Assembly: GCF_003065485.1 (NCBI RefSeq)
Contig: NZ_CP026951.1
Span: 2,232,001-2,296,000, forward strand
Length of the DNA: 64,000 bases
DNA from: Salinibacterium hongtaonis
Lineage (GTDB): Bacteria; Actinomycetota; Actinomycetes; Actinomycetales; Microbacteriaceae
Direction: 5' to 3'
The notes beneath the pieces were generated by a model. That model was not told the DNA's origin, searched no databases, and saw only the letters and a list, made by a program, of their open reading frames with translations. Below, one piece after another: positions 10,564 through 18,667 of the stretch (positions are counted from its first letter, which is position 1; every line of letters starts with the position of its first letter). A program made the position numbers and the translations under genes.

Positions 10564-11862
10564 ATGAGCAACACCAGTAGTCCCCGCGCACGACGATCAC
10601 GGTGGAAAACCGTGGTCTTTGCGACACTTGTCGGCGCGTTCTCCCTTTTTGCCGGGCCAGCGATGGCAGACGAAGTCGGCGAAGACGAGCCGTACAAGAT
10701 CAGCGGCAACGTCAAAAACGAGGGCACGCCGCTTGAGGATGTTCGCATCACGGTTGAGGGCAGCGGGGTCGACCTCGAAGTGCTCACGGATGTCGAGGGC
10801 AAGTGGCGAGCGGGCGTTCCAGAACGAGACACCTACACCGTGACACTCGACGAATCGACGCTGCCGGAGGGCATCGCCGTCATCGAGGGAACCAACGTTC
10901 AGGAGGTCGAGATCGGCCCCGGCGGTCGCGTCACAATGAACTTCTTCATCGGTGAGGGAGAGCGCAATCAGACCAGCTTTGCCGACCAGCTCATCTCCCG
11001 CACGATCAACGGCATCAACTTTGGGCTCATGCTCGGACTCGCCGCGGTGGGCATCTCGCTGGTGTTTGGCACAACGGGTCTCTCCAACTTCGCCCACGCC
11101 GAGATGGTCACCTTCGGTGCCGTGATGGCGCTGCTCTTCAGCGTGACGCTCGCTCTGCCGCTCTGGGCGGCTCTTCCGTTGACCGTGGTGGTGAGTGCGC
11201 TCTTCGGCTGGGTGCTCGATGCCGGCCTCTGGAAACCGTTGCGATCACGAGGGCTCGGAATCGTGCAGCTCATGATCGTGAGCATCGGGCTCTCCCTTGC
11301 CCTGCGCTATGTGTTCCAGTTCTTCATCGGCGGAGGAACACTTCAGCTGCCCGGCGCGAGCGCCGAGAAGATCACACTCTTTGGGTCTGTGCAGCTCTCC
11401 TGGATCGACATCACGAGCATGGCGATCAGCATCGTCGTCATCGTCGTCTTCGCGGGGTGGCTCACCTTCAGTCGCATCGGCAAGGCCACCCGGGCCGTCT
11501 CCGACAACGCCTCGCTCGCAGCAGCATCGGGCATTGACGTCGACAAGGTCGTGCGCATCGTATGGATCGTCGCCGCGGCCTTGGCCGGCCTCTCCGGCGT
11601 GCTCTACGCGTACTTCCGCCCGGGCATCAAATGGGACATGGGCGCTCAGATCCTGCTGCTCGTCTTCGCCGCCGTAACCCTCGGCGGGCTTGGCACCGCA
11701 TATGGGGCACTCATCGGCTCGATCATCGTCGGCGTTCTCGTCGAGATCTCTGGGCTGTGGATTCCACCGGACCTCAAATACGTCGGGGCTCTCGGCGTTC
11801 TCATCCTCGTGTTGCTGTTCCGGCCCCAAGGAATTTTGGGCCGCAGAGAGAGAATAGGTTAA
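10564..11862 (+). CDS. livH: Branched-chain amino-acid ABC permease LivH with extracytoplasmic N-terminal domain
   Basis: First membrane subunit of a Liv-type importer. The 432 aa protein starts at the ATG at 10564, preceded by GGAGG. It has an N-terminal signal peptide (about 10-36, AMADE cleavage region), then about 95 residues resembling a CarboxypepD_reg beta-sandwich (YKISGNVKNEGTPLEDVRIT, then DVEGKWRAGVPERDTYTV), and only from about residue 145 the usual LivH permease with GLSNFAHAEMVTFGAV. Typical LivH lacks this front domain and is about 300 aa. It begins the livHMGF operon. Confidence 0.9.
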   Translation: MSNTSSPRARRSRWKTVVFATLVGAFSLFAGPAMADEVGEDEPYKISGNVKNEGTPLEDVRITVEGSGVDLEVLTDVEGKWRAGVPERDTYTVTLDESTLPEGIAVIEGTNVQEVEIGPGGRVTMNFFIGEGERNQTSFADQLISRTINGINFGLMLGLAAVGISLVFGTTGLSNFAHAEMVTFGAVMALLFSVTLALPLWAALPLTVVVSALFGWVLDAGLWKPLRSRGLGIVQLMIVSIGLSLALRYVFQFFIGGGTLQLPGASAEKITLFGSVQLSWIDITSMAISIVVIVVFAGWLTFSRIGKATRAVSDNASLAAASGIDVDKVVRIVWIVAAALAGLSGVLYAYFRPGIKWDMGAQILLLVFAAVTLGGLGTAYGALIGSIIVGVLVEISGLWIPPDLKYVGALGVLILVLLFRPQGILGRRERIG

Positions 11863-11872
11863 GGGGGCCCTC

Positions 11873-12853
11873 ATGGACTGGCTAGGAATCTTCTCCAACA
11901 CCGCCTCCGCCATCATCGCGCCGGCCACCCTCGGGTATGCGCTCGCGGCGATCGGCCTGGCCGTGCACTTCGGCTTTGCGGGCCTACTCAACATGGGCAT
12001 CGCGGCGTACATGGCGATCGGCGCGTATGGCTACGCCATCTCGATCCTCACCTTCGGGCTGCCCTGGTGGGCTGGAGTCCTCATCGCCATGGGTGCCTCG
12101 GTGATCTTCTCGCTCGTTCTTGGCATCCCGACTCTGCGGCTCCGAGGCGACTACCTCGCGATCGTCACGATCGCGGCGGCCGAAATCGTGCGATTGCTGT
12201 TTCTCTCCACAGAGTTCGACGCCATCACGGGTTCTGCCGATGGGCTGAGCGGGTACCACGCGAGCTTTAGAGCGTCGAACCCCATTCCGCCGGGAACCTA
12301 TGGCTTTGGGCCGTGGGTCTATAACGAGAACGGCTGGTGGGTGCGCATCATTGGCATCGTCCTGGTCGCCATCGCGGTGCTGATCGTGTGGGCAATCATG
12401 CGCAGCCCGTGGGGCCGTGTGCTTCGGGGCATTCGAGAAGACGAGGATGCCGTGCGCTCGCTGGGCAAGAACGTCTTCTCCTACAAGCTCCAGGCGCTCG
12501 TTCTTGGCGGCATCTTCGGCTCGCTCGGCGGCATCGTCTACGCGTTGCCGTCATCGGTGAACCCCGGAGTCTATGTGACCTCGCTCACGTTCTTCGTGTG
12601 GACTGCCCTGCTGCTCGGTGGCGCCGCCACTATCTTCGGGCCCGTTCTCGGAGCGGTGCTCTACTGGGTCGTGCAGGCGTTCCTCAGCAACTTCCTTCCA
12701 GCGCTTGTTCAGGCTGGTCTGCTGCCCTTCATGTCGACAACTCAGGCGCAGACGCTGCGGTTCATCCTCGTGGGTGTAGCGCTCATGCTCCTGGTGATCT
12801 ATCGACCGCAGGGCATCCTCGGCAACAAAAAGGAGCTGACCTTTGTCAAGTGA
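11873..12853 (+). CDS. livM: Branched-chain amino-acid ABC permease LivM
   Basis: Second membrane subunit of the Liv-type importer. The 326 aa protein has about nine or ten hydrophobic helices and the family segments AVHFGFAGLLNMGIAAYMAIG, split here between helices near 27-47, and SPWGRVLRGIREDEDAVRSL, a cytoplasmic loop that couples to the ATPases. Ten bases separate it from livH, and it overlaps the next gene by 11 bp. Confidence 0.94.
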   Translation: MDWLGIFSNTASAIIAPATLGYALAAIGLAVHFGFAGLLNMGIAAYMAIGAYGYAISILTFGLPWWAGVLIAMGASVIFSLVLGIPTLRLRGDYLAIVTIAAAEIVRLLFLSTEFDAITGSADGLSGYHASFRASNPIPPGTYGFGPWVYNENGWWVRIIGIVLVAIAVLIVWAIMRSPWGRVLRGIREDEDAVRSLGKNVFSYKLQALVLGGIFGSLGGIVYALPSSVNPGVYVTSLTFFVWTALLLGGAATIFGPVLGAVLYWVVQAFLSNFLPALVQAGLLPFMSTTQAQTLRFILVGVALMLLVIYRPQGILGNKKELTFVK

Positions 12854-13817
12854 CGCAGCTACCCCAACCACCCCGGTCGCGCGGGTCAAGTCGACCGGGC
12901 TCCACAAGGGCGAGATCGGCCCCGGCGTGGCCAAGGTGGACCCGATTCTCGTGGCCGACGGCGTTAAGCGCACCTTCGGCGGCCTCACGGCCGTGGATGT
13001 CGACCACCTCGAGATTCCGCGCAACGCCATCACGGCGTTGATCGGCCCCAACGGTGCTGGCAAGACCACGCTGTTCAACCTCCTCACCGGGTTCGACAAG
13101 CCTGATCAGGGTTCGTGGGCGTTTGATGGCAAGTCTCTCTCGGGGGTTCCCGCCTTCAAGGTGTCCCAGCGAGGCCAGGTTCGAACGTTCCAGCTCACAA
13201 AATCGCTCGGCCTGCTCACGGTTCTCGAGAACATGAAGCTCGGGGCGCAGCACCAGCGTGGCGAAAAGTTCTTCTCAGGGCTTTTTCCGTGGCTGTGGCG
13301 CGCCCAGGAGGCGGAGTTCGACATCAAAGCGCTCGAGCTGCTCAAGCGATTCAAGCTCGACACCAAAAAGGACGACTTCGCGGCAAGCCTCTCCGGCGGG
13401 CAGCGCAAGCTCCTCGAAATGGCTCGCGCGCTCATGAGCGATCCGACCCTCGTGATGCTCGACGAGCCCATGGCTGGAGTGAACCCCGCGCTCACGCAGT
13501 CGCTCCTTGAGCACATCCTCAACCTCAAGGACCAGGGGATGACCGTGCTCTTTGTAGAGCACGACATGCACATGGTTCGACACATCGCCGACTGGGTCGT
13601 CGTGATGGCTGAGGGCCGCGTGGTCGCGGAGGGGCCTCCCGCCGACGTCATGAAAGATCCAGCCGTGATCGACGCCTACCTCGGCGCACATCAGGATGTC
13701 GACCTGGGCGTCGTCACAGGCCGCTACGAGGGCGAACTGTCGAACGAGGCCGCAGAGCTCGTCGCCGAGATCGAAGAGGCTCAGGCGGATGCCGGGCAGC
13801 AGAAGGGCAAAGAATGA
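12843..13817 (+). CDS. livG: Branched-chain amino-acid ABC transporter ATPase LivG
   Basis: First ATPase of the importer. The 324 aa protein has Walker A GPNGAGKTT (about 66-74), signature LSGGQRKLLEMARAL, Walker B LVMLDEPMAG and the LivG-type ending AYLGA. The TTG start at 12843 is supported by AGGAG about eight bases upstream, inside livM. Residues 1-30 and the acidic tail after about 285 are extensions relative to the typical 255 aa LivG. Confidence 0.93.
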   Translation: MSSDAATPTTPVARVKSTGLHKGEIGPGVAKVDPILVADGVKRTFGGLTAVDVDHLEIPRNAITALIGPNGAGKTTLFNLLTGFDKPDQGSWAFDGKSLSGVPAFKVSQRGQVRTFQLTKSLGLLTVLENMKLGAQHQRGEKFFSGLFPWLWRAQEAEFDIKALELLKRFKLDTKKDDFAASLSGGQRKLLEMARALMSDPTLVMLDEPMAGVNPALTQSLLEHILNLKDQGMTVLFVEHDMHMVRHIADWVVVMAEGRVVAEGPPADVMKDPAVIDAYLGAHQDVDLGVVTGRYEGELSNEAAELVAEIEEAQADAGQQKGKE

Positions 13818-14581
13818 GCACTCCAGTGATCGCCACGAGCGCAGAGACACCGGCAACGGGGGTTCCCGTCGTCGAGGTAACCGACCTCGTGGCCGGCTAC
13901 CTGCCGGGCGTCAACATCCTCAATGGCACCAACCTCACGGCAGCCCAGGGTGAGCTCATCGGAATCATCGGCCCTAACGGCGCCGGCAAGTCGACCCTGC
14001 TCAAGGCCATTTTTGGCCAGGTGCACGTGCGAGGTGGATCGATTCGCCTCAGAGGCGACGACATCACGGGGCTCAAGGCCAACAAGCTTGTCGGCCGCGG
14101 CGTGGGCTTCGTGCCCCAGAACAACAATGTGTTCCCGAGCCTGAGCATCGAAGACAACCTCAAGATGGGGCTCTACCAGAACCCCTCCATCTACAAAGAG
14201 CGGCTCGACTTTGTCATCGGCATCTTCGGCGAGCTGGGTTCCCGCCTCAAGCAGCGCGCTGGCTCTCTCTCCGGCGGCGAGCGCCAGATGGTGGCCATGT
14301 CTCGCGCTCTCATGATGGATCCGCACGTCATGCTGCTCGACGAGCCGTCTGCTGGTCTCTCCCCCGTGCGTCAGGACGAGGCCTTCATCCGAGTCTCTGA
14401 GATCAACAAGGCCGGGGTGACCGTCATCATGGTCGAGCAGAATGCTCGGCGCTGCCTGCAGATCTGCGACAGGGGTTATGTGCTCGACCAGGGGCGCAAC
14501 GCCCACACCGGCACGGGCCGCGACCTGCTCAACGACCCCAAGGTGATCGGGCTGTACCTGGGCACCCTGGGCCAGGACTAA
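13814..14581 (+). CDS. livF: Branched-chain amino-acid ABC transporter ATPase LivF
   Basis: Second ATPase of the importer, pairing with LivG. The 255 aa protein has Walker A GPNGAGKST, signature LSGGERQMVAMSRAL, Walker B VMLLDEPSAGLSP and the ending GLYLG. Its ATG overlaps the livG stop by four bases (ATGA), indicating translational coupling. It is the last gene before the terminator shared with the convergent binding-protein gene. Confidence 0.94.
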   Translation: MSTPVIATSAETPATGVPVVEVTDLVAGYLPGVNILNGTNLTAAQGELIGIIGPNGAGKSTLLKAIFGQVHVRGGSIRLRGDDITGLKANKLVGRGVGFVPQNNNVFPSLSIEDNLKMGLYQNPSIYKERLDFVIGIFGELGSRLKQRAGSLSGGERQMVAMSRALMMDPHVMLLDEPSAGLSPVRQDEAFIRVSEINKAGVTVIMVEQNARRCLQICDRGYVLDQGRNAHTGTGRDLLNDPKVIGLYLGTLGQD

Positions 14582-14599
14582 CAGCAAATAACAACGACA

Positions 14600-14627
14600 A
14601 AGGGCCCGGGCTTTCGCCCGGGCCCTT
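14600..14627. terminator. Bidirectional terminator between livF and the binding-protein gene
   Basis: A perfect 12-bp GC-rich stem (14600-14611 with 14616-14627) with a TTTC loop lies between convergent genes, 18 bases past the livF stop and 15 bases past the stop of the binding-protein gene on the other strand. Confidence 0.85.
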
Positions 14628-14642
14628 CATCGTGATATCGGC

Positions 14643-15911
14643 TTAGTAAGCCGAGTAGTTGTTGTCCTCACCGAAGATGTAGGTTCCGATAGTCGCCTCG
14701 GTCGGGTCGCCGACCTCGTTGAACGTGATCGGTCCTGAAACACCGTCGTAGTCGGCGTCGCCGCCTCCGTTGATGATCTCGGCGCAGTCAGCGAACGTGG
14801 TGCACTTTTCGCCATCACCCGAGCCGCCGGAGACCGCCTGAAGCGCCTCTGCGATTGCAGGGCCATCCGTCGACCCCGCCTTGAGGGCAGCCAACGCGAG
14901 CAGGATGACCGCGTCGTAGGACTCGGCTCCGTAGGTGAACTCCGTGAGCTCCTTCTCGCCTTCGCCGACCCAGAACTCATTGAGCGCCGTGGTGAAGTCG
15001 CCAAGCGTGTCGACGTTCGTGCCGGGGAAGGTGCCCTTGGCGCCCGTGAGGGTGCCTGCCGGGTACTGGTCTCCGAAGTTGGCGAGGTTGCCATCCACGA
15101 AGTACAGGTTCTCCGCCGGGAACGCGCTCACCACGTTGGGGATCATCGTCTTGACCTCTTCGAACGTGATCAGGACGATCGCGTCGGGGTCCTGAGCGAT
15201 GACCTCGCTGATCTGAGCGTCGAACGACGTGTCACCCGTGTTGTACGTGGGTTCAGCGACGACCTTGCCACCTGCGGCTTCGAACGCCTCCTTCGTGTAC
15301 TTGGCGAGTCCCGTGCCGTAAGAGTCGTTGAGCACGATCATTCCGAGCGTCTCGTGACCATCTTCGGCGATGAGGTTGCCCAGAACTTCGCCCTGGAGAA
15401 CATCGGAGGGGGCTGTGCGGAAGTACAGGCCGTTGTCCTCATACATCGTGAATGCATCGGACGTGTTGGCCGGCGAGAAGAGAATTGTGTCAGCAGCGAC
15501 AACCTCGTCAATGAACTGGAGCGAAACACCGGATGATGCTGCGCCCACAATCGCCGAAACGTCCTCGCTCAGAAGGCGCGGAATCTCGGTCTCGTATGCC
15601 TTGTTGTCTGTGTCGCCAGAGTCACCCTCAACGACCTCGATCGTAATGCCGAGGTCTGCCTCGTTGATGAGGGACGCCGCGTAGGCGACTCCCGCGTTCT
15701 CGGGCGGGCCGAGGAATGCGAGGTTGCCAGTCTGCGGAAGTGCTGTACCGATCTTCAGCGTCAGGTCCTCGCCGCTGTTGCCGCCATTGGAATTGCCACT
15801 ATCTGCAGCACAGCCGCTCAGCACGAGAGCGACGGCACCAAGGCCGGCGATTCCCGCATACAGGGACTTTCGTCCGCGCGAGCCGGCGTGTGCATTCGCA
15901 AATACGCTCAT
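14643..15911 (-). CDS. livK: Branched-chain amino-acid type substrate-binding lipoprotein
   Basis: Extracellular substrate receptor for the facing livHMGF transporter. The 422 aa protein has a lipoprotein signal with lipobox LSGC (about 31-34), a Ser/Gly/Asn linker and a periplasmic-binding-protein type I fold (KIGTALPQTGNLAFLGPP to SGPITFNEVGDPTEATIG). A probable disulphide pair is KCTTFADC. The ATG is preceded by AAGGAG. It has its own promoter (15968-15996). The precise ligand is inferred. Confidence 0.92.
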   Translation of the reverse strand: MSVFANAHAGSRGRKSLYAGIAGLGAVALVLSGCAADSGNSNGGNSGEDLTLKIGTALPQTGNLAFLGPPENAGVAYAASLINEADLGITIEVVEGDSGDTDNKAYETEIPRLLSEDVSAIVGAASSGVSLQFIDEVVAADTILFSPANTSDAFTMYEDNGLYFRTAPSDVLQGEVLGNLIAEDGHETLGMIVLNDSYGTGLAKYTKEAFEAAGGKVVAEPTYNTGDTSFDAQISEVIAQDPDAIVLITFEEVKTMIPNVVSAFPAENLYFVDGNLANFGDQYPAGTLTGAKGTFPGTNVDTLGDFTTALNEFWVGEGEKELTEFTYGAESYDAVILLALAALKAGSTDGPAIAEALQAVSGGSGDGEKCTTFADCAEIINGGGDADYDGVSGPITFNEVGDPTEATIGTYIFGEDNNYSAY

Positions 15912-15967
15912 GTTGCTCCTTGCGTTAGAAACGTGATGAAAACACGACAGGACACTGCCGTTGTGTC

Positions 15968-15996
15968 ACGGTATTCCGCTGGGAGCGCTCGCACAA
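15968..15996 (-). promoter_or_regulatory. Probable promoter of the binding-protein gene
   Basis: On the minus strand, TTGTGC (15996-15991) and TACCGT (15973-15968) are separated by 17 bases and lie about 57 bases before the ATG at 15911. Confidence 0.6.
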
Positions 15997-16004
15997 TACC
16001 TCTG

Positions 16005-16022
16005 TGTTACGGGCTAGTAACA
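16005..16022. promoter_or_regulatory. Possible operator upstream of the binding-protein promoter
   Basis: TGTTAC and GTAACA form a perfect 6-bp inverted repeat with a 6-base centre, 8 bases upstream of the predicted -35 box. The binding factor is unknown. Confidence 0.4.
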
Positions 16023-16035
16023 TGCTTAACCTTTC

Positions 16036-16821
16036 TCAGGAAAATGGGGGTAGTGCTCCCGAGATGCCTGAGTAGTGAATATCGGCTCGGTCGGCGAGCA
16101 CATGACGGCATTCGCCGAAGCTTGTGCACTCGATCCGATCTGCCCCGCCTTCTGCCATGAGCCCTGCCGCGGCGTAGGCGATCGTCGCCCCTCCGTCGTC
16201 GTCGGCAACCGTCGCCGCAAGGGCCGCCAAAATTGTGGCGTCATAGGCTTCGGCCGCGAAGTCGGTGGTGCGGATGGCCGGATCCATGGACAGCACCCGG
16301 GAGGCGAACGTATCGTCGACCGCGCTGCCTGTTGCCGTCGCCTGCGAGAACAGCGCAATACCGGACTCATCCGCGAGCGGCTGAATGCGATCCACCAGAG
16401 TCGACGACGTGAGCCCGATAACGACATCGACCTCCTTGGTTACGAGCTCCGCGAAAGATGCCTCGACCACGCTCTCATCGGCATTGCCCGACGTGCGGTG
16501 GAACACCCTCACGGGCTCGCCGAGCACGCCGCCCGCCTCATTGATCTCCCGCACGGCCAGCTCGACCCCCGCGATCTGCGCCGCAGCGATATCGGCAGAA
16601 GAGCCCCCTATGGAGAACAACGTTCCGATCGTGAGCACCCCGTCACCGGATGACGCTGGCGCGCTGGGCGCGGGAGCCTTCGACGTCATGGGTTCTGTCG
16701 GCTCCGCTGCACAGCCAGACAGCGCGAGGACTGCGGCAATCGTGAGGGCGGCGAGTCGTGCTGCCGTCGCTGGCCGCCGGGCCCCCTGCTCCGCACGGTC
16801 GCATCCGGTAATTCGCCTCAT
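16036..16821 (-). CDS. Internally deleted binding-protein paralogue (lipoprotein)
   Basis: A 261 aa lipoprotein with lipobox LSGC, related to the binding protein immediately downstream (14643-15911). The N-terminal lobe (LTIGTLFSIGG to SGIALFSQATATGSAVDD) aligns with residues about 52-160 of that protein. The sequence then jumps to AAEAYDATILAALAA and ECTSFGEC, matching the last third, and stops at SGISGALPPFS. About 150 central residues and the final 20-30 are missing, yet the frame is open. The ATG at 16821 has GGAGGGG upstream; an alternative start lies 13 codons further. Import function is doubtful. Confidence 0.75.
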   Translation of the reverse strand: MRRITGCDRAEQGARRPATAARLAALTIAAVLALSGCAAEPTEPMTSKAPAPSAPASSGDGVLTIGTLFSIGGSSADIAAAQIAGVELAVREINEAGGVLGEPVRVFHRTSGNADESVVEASFAELVTKEVDVVIGLTSSTLVDRIQPLADESGIALFSQATATGSAVDDTFASRVLSMDPAIRTTDFAAEAYDATILAALAATVADDDGGATIAYAAAGLMAEGGADRIECTSFGECRHVLADRADIHYSGISGALPPFS

Positions 16822-16976
16822 GTCATCCCCTCCGTCGCGGCCTCGCCGGGGCGCGAACACGGGGAACCCTATCGACTATTGCGCCGCCACCACCTCAGGC
16901 GCGGCGGCGGAGCGCGGCAAAGACGCGCATCCCGGGAGATCTGTTTTCCCGCTGAAACGATAAGGCCGATAAAAAC

Positions 16977-17015
16977 GATGAGGCCCACCCGACAGTGTCG
17001 GGTGGGCCTCATCGG
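16977..17015 (-). terminator. groES terminator
   Basis: A perfect 19-bp inverted repeat (16977-16995 with 16997-17015) lies 16 bases past the groES stop. On the minus strand it is followed closely by a run of five T residues, giving a classical intrinsic terminator for groES. Confidence 0.88.
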
Positions 17016-17031
17016 CTAATGCGTGTAGTCC

Positions 17032-17328
17032 TTAGCGGACGACGACTGCGAGAACGTCGCGAGCCGACAGCACGAGCAGGTCGTCGCCGCCGTACTTGAC
17101 TTCGGTTCCGCCGTACTTGGAGTAGATCACCTTGTCGCCAACGGCGACGTCGAGGGGAATGCGGTTGCCGTTGTCGTCAATGCGGCCGGGGCCCACTGCA
17201 ACAACTTCGCCCTCCTGGGGCTTCTCCTTGGCAGTGTCAGGAATGACAAGACCGGATGCAGTCGTCTGCTCGGCCTCGACCTGCTTGATGACAATGCGAT
17301 CTTCGAGCGGCTTGATGGACACCGACAC
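17032..17328 (-). CDS. groES: Co-chaperonin GroES
   Basis: Heptameric lid of the GroEL chaperonin. From the GTG at 17328 the protein is 98 aa, the normal length: [34 protein letters not shown] (mobile-loop region, here described in part) and [16 protein letters not shown] lies upstream of the GTG; a longer frame to 17379 would add 17 residues foreign to the family. No groEL is present in the window. Two CIRCE operators lie upstream, so HrcA control is expected. Confidence 0.96.
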   Translation of the reverse strand: MSVSIKPLEDRIVIKQVEAEQTTASGLVIPDTAKEKPQEGEVVAVGPGRIDDNGNRIPLDVAVGDKVIYSKYGGTEVKYGGDDLLVLSARDVLAVVVR

Positions 17329-17366
17329 GGTTGACCTCTTTCTGAAGTGCGTGAAGAAACTTGGGG

Positions 17367-17393
17367 TTAGCACCCTCACGGGGAGAGTGCCAG
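17367..17393. promoter_or_regulatory. CIRCE operator 2 (promoter-proximal leader of groES)
   Basis: TTAGCACCC, nine bases, GAGTGCCAG matches the HrcA operator consensus TTAGCACTC-N9-GAGTGCTAA with three differences. It lies downstream of the predicted groES -10 box. Confidence 0.75.
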
Positions 17394-17397
17394 ATCA

Positions 17398-17427
17398 ACT
17401 GTAGCGGCCCGGTTAGCACTCTCGCAA
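17398..17427 (-). promoter_or_regulatory. Probable groES promoter
   Basis: On the minus strand TTGCGA (17427-17422) and TACAGT (17403-17398) are spaced by 18 bases. The -35 box lies inside the distal CIRCE, a typical repressor arrangement. Confidence 0.55.
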
Positions 17428-17439
17428 TCCGAGTGCCAA
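17413..17439. promoter_or_regulatory. CIRCE operator 1 upstream of groES
   Basis: TTAGCACTC, nine bases, GAGTGCCAA differs from the HrcA consensus at one position. It overlaps the predicted groES -35 box and lies 28 bases before the divergent methyltransferase start, so it could also affect that gene. Confidence 0.88.
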
Positions 17440-17467
17440 TGCATCGGTGTTCCTGAATAATGAACGG

Positions 17468-18643
17468 ATGGATGCCGCTGAGCTGCGAGAAGTACTGTCC
17501 CCCGAGGGGCTGCGGTTGCTCGACTCGCTGCCCGCCTATGGCTCGCGCGACGATGTCGTGCGCACTGTGAGCGAACTGCGCGCCGCAGGCCACCCGCCAG
17601 CGATGGTCGCAGCGGTGCTCAACCAGTCGCGGCTGCGGGGGCGCGCTGCCGCCAAGTTCGGCCCGTTTGCGGCCAGGATGCTCTTCACCGAGGCGGGTCT
17701 CGAGCAGGCTACGCGACTCAGCGTCGCCTCCCTGCATGCGGGACGGTTTCGCTCCGCGGGCGCCACGCGCATTGCCGATCTGGGCTGCGGAATCGGCGCA
17801 GACTCCCTCGCGCTAGCAGGACTCGACCTAGGCGTGCTCGCCGTTGAGCGGGACGAGGTCACCGCCGCAGTCGCCGCCTACAACCTCGCCCCGTGGCCCG
17901 CCGTCACGGTGGAGAACTCCGATGCCACGAGCGTCGACCTGAGCAGCGTCGACGCCGCCTGGCTCGATCCGGCTCGACGCAATGAGCGGGGCCGTCTGCA
18001 CGACCCGTCCGACTGGTCGCCCTCGCTCGACTTCGCATTTGGGCTCGCTGAGCACATGCCCGTCGGGGTCAAGCTCGGGCCGGGCATCGACCGCGACCTC
18101 ATCCCCGCCGATGCCGAAGCCCAATGGATATCCGTTGACCGGGATGTCGTGGAACTGGGAGTCTGGATGGGGGCGGTCGCCCGCCCGGGCATCCGCCGCG
18201 CAGCCCTCGTGATCGGCCAGCACGGCGCGGCAGAACTCACGGGAGGGGCCGACAGCGACGACGTCGAGGTCGGCGACCTCGGACCATATCTTTATGAGCC
18301 AGATGGCGCCGTCATCCGGGCTCGCCTCATAGGAGACCTTGCCCGCGCGATTGGCGGTCGAATGGTGAGCCCGGGAATCGCTTATGTCACGGCGGATGAC
18401 CCTGTCGACACCCCGTTCGCGAGCCGGTTTCGCATTGTTGACCGCTTTGCTCTCGACGAACGCAAGCTCAAGAAAGAACTCGCGGCGCGAGGGATCGGCA
18501 CCCTCGAAATCAAAAAGCGCGGAGTCGATATCGACCCCGCGCTGTTCCGCAAGAAAATGGCGCTGAAGGGTGATGGATCGGCCACCCTGTTTTTGACGCG
18601 GATTGCCGACCGCCATACCGCCCTGCTGGCGGTGCGGGATTAG
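17468..18643 (+). CDS. Class I SAM-dependent methyltransferase with THUMP-like C-terminal domain
   Basis: Predicted nucleic-acid or small-molecule methyltransferase of a family common beside groES in actinobacteria. From the ATG at 17468 it is 391 aa. It has motif I IADLGCGIGADSLALAG, acidic ribose-binding AVERDE, and the DPARRNERGR motif in place of the usual catalytic DPPY/NPPY. The C-terminal third (LKKELAARGIGTLEIKKRG) resembles the THUMP-like domain. A GTG seven codons upstream (17447) is an alternative start; neither has a strong ribosome site. The substrate is unknown. Confidence 0.8.
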   Translation: MDAAELREVLSPEGLRLLDSLPAYGSRDDVVRTVSELRAAGHPPAMVAAVLNQSRLRGRAAAKFGPFAARMLFTEAGLEQATRLSVASLHAGRFRSAGATRIADLGCGIGADSLALAGLDLGVLAVERDEVTAAVAAYNLAPWPAVTVENSDATSVDLSSVDAAWLDPARRNERGRLHDPSDWSPSLDFAFGLAEHMPVGVKLGPGIDRDLIPADAEAQWISVDRDVVELGVWMGAVARPGIRRAALVIGQHGAAELTGGADSDDVEVGDLGPYLYEPDGAVIRARLIGDLARAIGGRMVSPGIAYVTADDPVDTPFASRFRIVDRFALDERKLKKELAARGIGTLEIKKRGVDIDPALFRKKMALKGDGSATLFLTRIADRHTALLAVRD

Positions 18644-18667
18644 CCTGCTGCAGCAGCGAGCGGGCGC

